DNA from: Phascolarctobacterium sp. | GTDB lineage: Bacteria; Bacillota; Negativicutes; Acidaminococcales; Acidaminococcaceae | Reading direction: 5' to 3' | Assembly (NCBI GenBank): GCA_019417125.1 | Contig: DXVZ01000050.1 | Span: forward strand, 1 to 5,254 | DNA: 5,254 nt | Shown here: positions 1 to 5,254 of the stretch, piece after piece | Numbering within the stretch: the stretch's first letter is position 1 | How the letters are laid out: every line of letters begins with the position of its first letter | The notes under the pieces: generated by a model | Seen by the model: the letters and a program-made list of their open reading frames with translations, nothing else | Database searches by the model: none | Told to the model about the DNA's origin: nothing | Position numbers and translations under genes: made by a program

Positions 1-717
1 CGGGTCCCACAGTGCAAAAATTACAAGGGCAACGGCAATCCAGCCGCGCCCTGCCGTCATGTTTTCCAGCCAGCTGGGCGCATACGCCAGCGAAAGGTAA
101 GCACCGGCAATGCCCGCCAGCGCGCCGCCGATAACGATGTACAAATAGCGCAAACCAAAAACGTTAATGCCGGCAGCGTCTACCGCCGCCGGGTTTTCGC
201 CCATGGCGCGCAAAAACAGCCCGCTGCGGGTTTTATAAAAATACCACGCCGCCAGCGGCACTAAAATATAACTGATGTAAACCAGCGCGTCCTGCCTAAA
301 GAACACACTGCCGATGACGGGGATTTGGCTTAAACCCGGCACGGCAATTTTGCCGAACACCGCACCGGCAGGCTGCCCGACGTAATCCTGCCCCAGGTAG
401 CCGCTAAGCCCCGTGCCAAACAGCGTAACCGCCAGGCCGCTGACCACCTGGTTAGCGCGCAGGGTTACGGTTAAAAACGCATGGATAAGCGCCAAAAGCG
501 CGCCCGCCGCCATTGCCGCAGCAACTCCTGCCCAAGGGTTTCCGAAGCTGTTGCCGGCGATAAAGCCCGTGCACGCGCCGATAAGCATCATGCCCTCTAC
601 GCCCAGGTTAATAACGCCGCTGCGCTCGCAGATTACTTCGCCCAGCGCGGCGTACAATAGCGGCGTGCCCATAGTGATGGCGGCAGCCAGTAACGAAACG
701 AGAAAATCTTCAGTCAT
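1..717 (-). CDS. ABC transporter permease, NupQ/YufQ type (3' end cut by window)
   Basis: This is the second membrane subunit of a BMP-class ABC importer (nucleoside or riboflavin type). It forms the substrate channel with the permease encoded just upstream. I translated it by hand from the ATG at 717-715. The frame stays open for 239 residues to the window edge, so an estimated 60-80 C-terminal residues are missing if the length is typical (about 300-320). The family signature ERSGVINLGVEG lies at residues 31-42. An EAA-like coupling segment (RAMGENPAAVDAAG) is at 170-183, and GRGWIAVALVIFALWDP at 223-239 is also typical. Hydrophobic segments fall near 5-25, 43-55, 62-83, 88-105, 146-161 and 189-213. 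The start overlaps the end of the upstream permease gene by 8 bp, and AAAGGCGGTG lies just upstream, so coupled translation is likely. The family assignment is firm; the transported substrate is not shown by the sequence. Confidence 0.93.
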   Translation of the reverse strand, partial: MTEDFLVSLLAAAITMGTPLLYAALGEVICERSGVINLGVEGMMLIGACTGFIAGNSFGNPWAGVAAAMAAGALLALIHAFLTVTLRANQVVSGLAVTLFGTGLSGYLGQDYVGQPAGAVFGKIAVPGLSQIPVIGSVFFRQDALVYISYILVPLAAWYFYKTRSGLFLRAMGENPAAVDAAGINVFGLRYLYIVIGGALAGIAGAYLSLAYAPSWLENMTAGRGWIAVALVIFALWDP

Positions 718-1780
718 TGTCAGCACCGCCTTTCACAATACGCAGCTTGTAGCCCGTAAAAATTTCCGTGCCAACCACGAAGAACAGCACCGCTCCCTGC
801 AGCATAGTTGCCGCCGCTGCGGAAATGCCCATTGTTTGCAGCATAAAGCCGCCGACGTGGATAACGGCAAATAAAAATGATACCAATATAATGGCGGGCG
901 GGTTTAAACGCGCCAGCCACGCAATAATAATCGCGGTATAGCCATAGCCCGGGCTAATGCCGTGCTGCAATTTACCGACGATGCCGCTTACTTCCACCAT
1001 TCCGGCAAGGCCGCACACCGCGCCGCTGATGAACATGGCAATCAGCACGTTGCGGGCAATATCCATACCGGCATAGCGCGCCGCCGCCGGGTTAGAACCG
1101 ATAACCCTTGTTTCGTACCCCCAGCGCGAGCTTTTAAACAGCACCGTAAACACCGCCGCTGCGATAAACACCACAAAAATACCGGCGTGCACGCGCAAAT
1201 CGCCAAAGCTCGGCAGCATCGCCGCATCAGGGAACGCCGCCGTCAGCGGAAAGTTCAGCCCGTTCGGGTCGCGCCAGTCGCCGTATACTAAATAATCTAC
1301 CCATAAAATAGCAATATAATTCATCATCAGGGTGCTGATAAGTTCGTTAACCAGCCACCTGGTTTTAAACCAGCCGGCAACCAGCCCCCATAAACCGCCT
1401 GCCAGCGCGCCCAGCACGAACATAGCCGGCAGCATTACCGCCGCCGGTAAATCCGGAAAGTTCAGCGGCACCCACGTTGCGGCGCACGCGCCCATGTAAA
1501 ACTGCCCTTCCGCGCCGATGTTCCAAATTTGCATACGGAAGGCAACAGCAATGCCCAAGGCGCACAGCGCCAGCGGAATCATCTTAACAAAGGTTTCGGA
1601 AAGGCCGTAATCGCTGCCCAGCGCGCCGCTGAACATACTGCTGTAAACCAGCAGCGGGTCCTTGCCGGTAAGGGCAAAAAACGCGCCGCAAAATACCAGC
1701 GCCAAAAGCGCCGACAGCACCGGCAGGCCGATTTGCGCTTTAAGGCTCTGCCCCAGGCGCTTTTCTAAAACTACCTTCAT
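710..1780 (-). CDS. ABC transporter permease, NupP/YufP type
   Basis: This is the first membrane subunit of the BMP-class ABC importer, 356 residues, close to the usual length for the family. A short basic N-terminus (1-17) leads into a membrane segment at about 18-38. Further hydrophobic segments lie near 66-83, 92-105, 113-136, 147-166, 197-215, 244-262, 281-312 and 323-342. The hallmark FRMQIWNIGAEGQ is at residues 81-93. The EAA-like loop that contacts the ATPase (RVIGSNPAAARYAGMD) is at 225-240. The start is well supported: GGAGGTGAG sits 6 nt upstream, and the ATG overlaps the TGA of the ATPase gene as ATGA. Its own TGA lies inside the next permease gene (8-bp overlap). Both junctions indicate one mRNA and fixed stoichiometry. 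Nucleosides are the best-supported substrate class for relatives, but riboflavin carriers share the same architecture. Confidence 0.95.
   Translation of the reverse strand: MKVVLEKRLGQSLKAQIGLPVLSALLALVFCGAFFALTGKDPLLVYSSMFSGALGSDYGLSETFVKMIPLALCALGIAVAFRMQIWNIGAEGQFYMGACAATWVPLNFPDLPAAVMLPAMFVLGALAGGLWGLVAGWFKTRWLVNELISTLMMNYIAILWVDYLVYGDWRDPNGLNFPLTAAFPDAAMLPSFGDLRVHAGIFVVFIAAAVFTVLFKSSRWGYETRVIGSNPAAARYAGMDIARNVLIAMFISGAVCGLAGMVEVSGIVGKLQHGISPGYGYTAIIIAWLARLNPPAIILVSFLFAVIHVGGFMLQTMGISAAAATMLQGAVLFFVVGTEIFTGYKLRIVKGGADND
724..733 (-). promoter_or_regulatory. Ribosome binding site of the second permease gene
   Basis: On the minus strand this reads AAAGGCGGTG, with 6 nt between its end and the ATG at 717-715. 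It lies inside the 3' end of the preceding permease gene, which fits translational coupling. It is a moderate rather than perfect match to the anti-Shine-Dalgarno sequence. Confidence 0.5.
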
Positions 1781-3300
1781 TTGCCCTCACCTCCGTCCTC
1801 TGTTACGCCCGCCATCAGCGCGCCGATTTTTTCAAGGTCCATATCCTGCACGGCAAATTCGCCCATCAGCCTGCCTGCAAACATAACGCCCACGCGGTCC
1901 GCCAGCGCGGCAATTTCTTCCAGTTCTTCGGATACGAGGAGTATCGCCGTGTTTTGTTCTTTTAATTTTAACAGCAGCTTGTGCACGGCTTCAATCGCGC
2001 CGATATCCAGCCCGCGCACGGGGTAAAGCACTACCATCAGCTGCGGTTTGGCGGCAATTTCGCGCCCCAGCAGCAGCTTTTGAATGTTGCCGCCGCTCAT
2101 CATTTTAACAGGCTGGTAAATGCTGCCCTGTTTAATGTCAAATTCTTCCACTATATGTTTGGCGGCGCTTACGGCGGCCTGCCATTTAATACGCCAGCCG
2201 TCGGCAAAACGCCCGTTGTATTCTTTTAAAATAATGTTTTCCACACTGTTAAGGTTCGGCGCAAGGCCCGTGCCCAGGCGGTCCTCCGGCACATAGCTGA
2301 TGCCCGCTTCAATTTTGGCGCGCGGGGGCTTGTTGGTAAAATCCTTGCCTTTATAGTACATTTTGCCGCCCATCGAAAGGCGCATCCCGGCAATAACCTC
2401 AGCCAGCTCGCGCTGCCCGTTGCCGCTTACGCCGGCAATGCCGTAAATCTCGCCCGCGCGGATTTCAAAGCTTACATTGTCCAGCGCCAGCGTGTGCATA
2501 TCGCCCAAGGCGGAAACTTTTTCCAGCTTCAGCACCACATCGCCGGTAACGGCAGGTTTGCTGCCATAACTCGTGTTCAGCTCGCGCCCAACCATCATCT
2601 GTATCAGCGCCGCGCGGTTAATTTGGCTTTTTTCCATACGCCCGCTAACAACGCCGCTGCGCAGTACGGTAATGCGGTCCGCCAGTTCTTCCACCTCGTT
2701 CAGCTTGTGCGAAATAAACACTACCGCGCAGCCGTTATCCGCCATTTTGCGCAGGTTGGCAAACAGTTCGCGCGTTTCCTGCGGCGTTAATACGGCGGTC
2801 GGCTCGTCCAAAATAAGCACCTTGCTTTTGTGGTACAGCATACGCAAAATTTCCACGCGCTGCTTTTCGCCCACGCCCAGCTGCCACACATAGGCGTGCG
2901 GGTCAATTTTTAAGCCGTAGTAGCTGCTTAATTCTTCAATATCCGCCGCCAGCTGCGCCATATCCAGCTTAAAGCTGCCGTGCGTGTCGCTTAAAGCGAT
3001 GTTTTCGGCAACGGTAAACGATTCAATCAGCTTAAAATGCTGGTGCACCATGCCGATGCCGTTTTTAATGGCGTCCGCCGGTGAGGAAAACTGCGTTTCC
3101 CTGCCTTCAACAAGGATTTTGCCCTCCGTAGGCTGGTACAGCCCTGTTAAAATGCTCATCAGTGTACTTTTGCCGCTGCCGTTTTCGCCCAGCAGCGCGT
3201 GTACCTCGCCGGGGTAAAGTTCCAAATCTATTTTATTGTTGGCTATAACGCCCGGAAACCTTTTGGTAATGCCGAGCATGCTTATTAACGGTGTTGTCAT
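1777..3300 (-). CDS. Double-domain ABC ATPase of a BMP-class importer (NupO/YufO type)
   Basis: This cytoplasmic ATPase powers uptake through the two permeases encoded downstream. Its 507 residues hold two fused nucleotide-binding domains, as is normal for the family. Domain 1 (about 5-240) looks complete: Walker A GENGSGKST at 38-46, Q-loop Q87, signature LGVGEKQ at 141-147, Walker B LILDEPT at 162-168 (D165, E166) and switch H198. Domain 2 (about 255-500) is degenerate. Its Walker A is GVSGNGQRE at 290-298, with Q296 where Lys belongs. Its Walker B region is LMVVLYPVRGLD at 421-432, with L425 and Y426 at the Asp-Glu positions. E458 replaces the switch His. The domain 2 signature SGGNIQK at 402-408 is intact. 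One composite ATP site (domain 1 Walker motifs plus domain 2 signature) should therefore hydrolyse ATP. The start has only a weak GGTAAG at 3306-3311, 5 nt upstream. The gene follows the dehydrogenase gene by 21 bp. Substrate is inferred only from the family. Confidence 0.95.
   Translation of the reverse strand: MTTPLISMLGITKRFPGVIANNKIDLELYPGEVHALLGENGSGKSTLMSILTGLYQPTEGKILVEGRETQFSSPADAIKNGIGMVHQHFKLIESFTVAENIALSDTHGSFKLDMAQLAADIEELSSYYGLKIDPHAYVWQLGVGEKQRVEILRMLYHKSKVLILDEPTAVLTPQETRELFANLRKMADNGCAVVFISHKLNEVEELADRITVLRSGVVSGRMEKSQINRAALIQMMVGRELNTSYGSKPAVTGDVVLKLEKVSALGDMHTLALDNVSFEIRAGEIYGIAGVSGNGQRELAEVIAGMRLSMGGKMYYKGKDFTNKPPRAKIEAGISYVPEDRLGTGLAPNLNSVENIILKEYNGRFADGWRIKWQAAVSAAKHIVEEFDIKQGSIYQPVKMMSGGNIQKLLLGREIAAKPQLMVVLYPVRGLDIGAIEAVHKLLLKLKEQNTAILLVSEELEEIAALADRVGVMFAGRLMGEFAVQDMDLEKIGALMAGVTEDGGEGK
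1787..1795 (-). promoter_or_regulatory. Strong Shine-Dalgarno of the first permease gene
   Basis: On the minus strand this reads GGAGGTGAG, a near-perfect anti-16S match ending 6 nt before the ATG at 1780-1778. It is embedded in the codons for the Gly-Gly-Glu-Gly end of the ATPase. It fixes the permease start and is the strongest site in the window together with the one at 4721-4726. Confidence 0.8.
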
Positions 3301-3321
3301 TTTATCTTACCGCCCGTTTAA

Positions 3322-4713
3322 TTATTTACCTAATTTTGCGCGTTCGCCAATCTGCCTTGCTACATGTACGCCGCTGGCGCTCGCCTGCGAAAGCCCGCGC
3401 GTAATGCCCGCGCCGTCGCCGCAGGCAAACAGGTTGTGTATTTTCGTTTCCAGCTTGCCGTCCAGCTCCAGGCGCGCGCTGTAAAACTTAACTTCTACGC
3501 CGTACAGCAGCGTATCGGCGTTAGCCATGCCCGGGGCAATTTTATCCAGCGCGTAAATCATCTCAATAATATCATCCAGCTGGCGCTTGGGCAGTACCAG
3601 GCTTAAATCGCCCGGCGTTGCGTTCAGCGTCGGCTTGGTAAAGCTTTTCTTTAAGCGGCGCTCGTTGGTGCGGCGTCCGTTAATTAAATCGCCGAAACGC
3701 TGCAAAAGCACGCCGCCGCCCAGCATGTTGCTGAACGAAGCAATGCGCTTGCCGTACTGGTGCGGTTCGGTAAAAGGTTCGGTAAAGGTGTTGCTTACCA
3801 AAAGCGCAAAATTGGTGTTGTTGCTGTGCAGTTTCGGGTCGCGGTAACTGTGCCCGTTAACCGTTACAATGCCATCGGTGTTTTCGGCAACAACGTAGCC
3901 GTTCGGGTTCATGCAGAAGGTGCGCACCAAATCGTTGTAGCGCTGCGTACGGTACACAAGTTTCGCTTCGTAAACCTCGTCGGTAATGTGTTTAAACACC
4001 TGCGCCGGCACTTCAACACGCACGCCAATATCCACCTGGTTGTTAATAAAGCTCAGCCCCAGCGCCTTGCACTGCTCGGTAAACCATTCCGCACCGGCGC
4101 GCCCGGGGGCGGCAATTAAATAAGTGCATTCAATTTCGCCATTGCCGCGGACAGGCAGCACAAACTTTTCGCCCTCGCGGACGATTTTTTCCACATGGCT
4201 GTTGCAGCGGATTTCGATGCCGTGCTCCAACAGGTATTTATAAATATTTTCCATAATGATGAGGTTATTTTCCGTGCCCAAATGCCTAACCTTGGCATTC
4301 AAAAGATGCAGGTCATAACCCAGCGCTTTCGCGCCGATAGTGCAGTTTTTGGTGCTGAAATATTCGCCCGGCGCACCGTGGCGGCAGTTTAATTCATCAA
4401 CATAGTCAATCAGTTCGATAACTTCGTTGTGCGGCAGGTATTCATTCAGCCAGCCGCCAAACTCCGTAGTAAAATTGTACTTGCCGTCCGAAAACGCACC
4501 CGCGCCGCCGAAGCCGCGCATAATATCACAGGGCACGCAGCGCAGGCAATGGTCAACTTTTTTCTGCGCCAGCGGGCATTTGCGCTGGTCGATAGGGTGG
4601 CCTTCCTCTAAAATAACCACTTTTAATTCAGGGTATTTCAGCGAAAATTCATAAGCAGCAAAAACGGCGGCAGGACCGCCGCCGATAAGGGCAACATCAA
4701 ATTTTTCTCTCAT
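3322..4713 (-). CDS. FAD-dependent dehydrogenase/oxidoreductase, COG2509 type
   Basis: This is a predicted cytoplasmic flavoprotein of 463 residues, full length for its poorly characterised family. The N-terminal Rossmann fold has the dinucleotide motif GGGPAA at 11-16 after a beta strand (FDVALI), and VVILEEG at 32-38 supplies the acidic residue expected to bind the FAD ribose. A cysteine cluster follows (C46, C56, C59, C62), then the family hallmark GFGGAGAFSDGK at 67-78. The C-terminal FAD motif LFACGDGAGITRGLSQASASG is near 428-448. No signal peptide or membrane segment is evident. GGAGGA at 4721-4726, 7 nt upstream, fixes the ATG; another ATG at 4720-4718 is out of frame. It lies 26 bp after the DUF190 gene and 21 bp before the ABC ATPase gene, so co-transcription is likely. 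The substrate and electron partner are unknown. The cysteines could be redox-active or bind a metal or Fe-S cluster; that is inference. Confidence 0.9.
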   Translation of the reverse strand: MREKFDVALIGGGPAAVFAAYEFSLKYPELKVVILEEGHPIDQRKCPLAQKKVDHCLRCVPCDIMRGFGGAGAFSDGKYNFTTEFGGWLNEYLPHNEVIELIDYVDELNCRHGAPGEYFSTKNCTIGAKALGYDLHLLNAKVRHLGTENNLIIMENIYKYLLEHGIEIRCNSHVEKIVREGEKFVLPVRGNGEIECTYLIAAPGRAGAEWFTEQCKALGLSFINNQVDIGVRVEVPAQVFKHITDEVYEAKLVYRTQRYNDLVRTFCMNPNGYVVAENTDGIVTVNGHSYRDPKLHSNNTNFALLVSNTFTEPFTEPHQYGKRIASFSNMLGGGVLLQRFGDLINGRRTNERRLKKSFTKPTLNATPGDLSLVLPKRQLDDIIEMIYALDKIAPGMANADTLLYGVEVKFYSARLELDGKLETKIHNLFACGDGAGITRGLSQASASGVHVARQIGERAKLGK

Positions 4714-4720
4714 TCAGCAT

Positions 4721-4726
4721 TCCTCC
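4721..4726 (-). promoter_or_regulatory. Shine-Dalgarno of the dehydrogenase gene
   Basis: GGAGGA on the minus strand lies 7 nt before the ATG at 4713-4711, within the 26-bp gap after the DUF190 stop codon. It decides the start over the out-of-frame ATG at 4720-4718. Confidence 0.8.
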
Positions 4727-4739
4727 GGGGATGTTGTTT

Positions 4740-5117
4740 TTATTTTTTAGCCTTTTTGGCTTTTTTAGCTTCTTCTTCGCGCATGTAATCGGTAATCAGG
4801 CAGTTGCTGTCCTCAACAATTACCAACGCCTTCGTGGCGTTCTTTTCAATCCACGGCAGGATTTTCTCGATATTCTCACGCGTATCGACGATTTCAACCG
4901 TTACAGGCATATTGGGCAGCCCAGTAAAAAACGAGCCTATTTTCTTATCAATGCCGCGTTTTTCGGAAGCGTAGCCGCCGATGCCGCGCGACACGGTAGC
5001 GCCGGCAATTTTCAGGTTCATGGCTTCTTTAATAATAGCTTTAAATAATGGTTGATCATCAAGAATAACATCCTCGCCGGTATAAACTTTTAAAAAGGTA
5101 ACTTTTTTAAATTCCAT
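4740..5117 (-). CDS. DUF190 family protein (PII-like fold)
   Basis: This small cytoplasmic protein has 125 residues from the chosen start. Visible family features are an N-terminal strand ending LKVYTGED (9-16), a helix DQPLFKAIIKEAM (21-33), the hallmark AGATVSRGIGGYASEKR (38-54) and the strand PVTVEIVDTRENIEKILPWI (71-90). DUF190 proteins adopt the ferredoxin-like PII/CutA-like fold. Their ligands and roles are largely unknown, although PII relatives bind nucleotides and control transporters. The C-terminus is a charged tail, EEEAKKAKKAKK (114-125). The frame also opens at an ATG at 5156-5154, adding 13 residues (MLNLKFLGKAVRI) with AGGA 5 nt upstream. I prefer 5117 because homologues start close to the LKxYxGE strand and because the candidate promoter would leave the longer form almost no leader. 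The preferred start has only AAAGG at 11 nt and GAG at 4 nt. The family is well supported, the start only moderately, and the function not at all. Confidence 0.85.
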   Translation of the reverse strand: MEFKKVTFLKVYTGEDVILDDQPLFKAIIKEAMNLKIAGATVSRGIGGYASEKRGIDKKIGSFFTGLPNMPVTVEIVDTRENIEKILPWIEKNATKALVIVEDSNCLITDYMREEEAKKAKKAKK

Positions 5118-5156
5118 AATTCTCACAGCCTTTCCCAAAAACTTAAGGTTTAGCAT

Positions 5157-5254
5157 AAAGTTCCTAAGTTAATTATACAACAAAATCCAGCAGAATAAAA
5201 AGGTTCTTTGTCAAATCTTGGGGGATGTATGAAAATATAATCTAACAAGTTCTT
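5157..5254 (-). other. AT-rich upstream region of the gene block
   Basis: About 100 bp without a coding gene precede the first gene of the block. The region is much richer in A and T than the coding DNA. It contains the candidate -10 box (5172-5177), an isolated TTGACA (5209-5214) and three GTTC-centred near-repeats at 5160-5163, 5203-5206 and 5249-5252. I see no tRNA, no stable terminator hairpin and no recognisable purine, FMN or fluoride riboswitch core. The region runs off the window, so its full extent is unknown. Confidence 0.5.
5172..5177 (-). promoter_or_regulatory. Candidate -10 box of the operon promoter
   Basis: The minus strand reads TATAAT, a perfect sigma-A -10 hexamer in an AT-rich stretch directly before the first gene. 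At the ideal 17-nt spacing the -35 position (5195-5200) reads TTTTAT, a poor match, and there is no TGn extension. A perfect TTGACA lies at 5209-5214, but the 31-nt gap is too long to pair with it. Transcription would start near 5165, giving a leader of about 48 nt for the ATG at 5117. Confidence 0.4.

Noticed and set aside
413..874. Plus-strand open frame of 153 codons
   Set aside because: It runs antisense across the junction of the two permease genes, whose proteins match a known family in the opposite direction. Its own product has low-complexity composition and no recognisable domain. It is a shadow frame produced by GC-rich codons.
3301..3321. Possible terminator or separate promoter between the dehydrogenase and ATPase genes
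   Set aside because: The gap is 21 bp with no hairpin plus T-run and no room for a full promoter. It holds only a weak ribosome binding site.
3764..3787. 12-nt tandem repeat (GGTTCGGTAAAA/G on the plus strand) in the dehydrogenase gene
   Set aside because: It encodes TEPFTEPH, and a similar FTEPF-x-x-P segment is expected at this place in the family, so it is not an insertion or a sign of expansion.
3760..4119. Plus-strand open frame of 119 codons inside the dehydrogenase gene
   Set aside because: It lies fully within a well-supported gene on the other strand, has no clear ribosome binding site and resembles no family.
5186..5214. Promoter built on the perfect TTGACA at 5209-5214
   Set aside because: At the normal 17-nt spacing the -10 position reads GCTGGA, which is a poor match, and the good TATAAT is 31 nt away. 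I do not call a promoter from this hexamer.
5118..5254. Riboswitch (purine, FMN or fluoride) in the leader
   Set aside because: Nucleoside transport, flavoenzyme and DUF190 contexts made each worth checking, but I see no conserved core of any of these classes and only weak self-pairing in the visible leader.

Overview
The window is a compact, one-directional gene block read entirely on the minus strand, so the first gene lies at the right-hand end. The organism looks like a member of the Bacillota. The evidence is the strong GGAGG-type ribosome binding sites, the AT-rich upstream region beside GC-rich coding sequence, and proteins that resemble Bacillota versions of their families. The fairly GC-rich coding sequence, with many GCC/CGC codons, would fit a Negativicutes-type gut anaerobe, but that placement is a guess.

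Layout in transcription order (right to left): (1) 5157-5254, an AT-rich leader with a perfect TATAAT; (2) 4740-5117, a small DUF190 protein of the PII-like superfamily; (3) 3322-4713, a 463-residue FAD-dependent dehydrogenase of the COG2509 type with a cysteine cluster; (4) 1777-3300, a double-domain ABC ATPase of the NupO/YufO type; (5) 710-1780, the first permease (NupP/YufP type); (6) 1-717, the second permease (NupQ/YufQ type), cut by the window edge. The junctions are 26 bp, 21 bp, a 4-bp ATGA overlap and an 8-bp overlap. No terminator-like hairpin was seen between the genes. All five are therefore probably co-transcribed, and the three transporter genes are probably translationally coupled.

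The transporter belongs to the basic membrane protein (BMP) class of ABC importers. Characterised members take up nucleosides (B. subtilis NupNOPQ and related systems) or riboflavin (spirochaete RfuABCD). The BMP-type lipoprotein that normally delivers the substrate is not in the window and must lie beyond the left edge or elsewhere in the genome. The notable feature is the company the transporter keeps: a PII-like small protein and an FAD enzyme precede it in the same apparent operon. PII-like proteins often control a neighbouring transporter, which makes a regulated uptake unit a testable idea. No RNA genes, mobile elements, CRISPR arrays or large repeats were seen. The longer plus-strand open frames appear to be shadows of the minus-strand genes.
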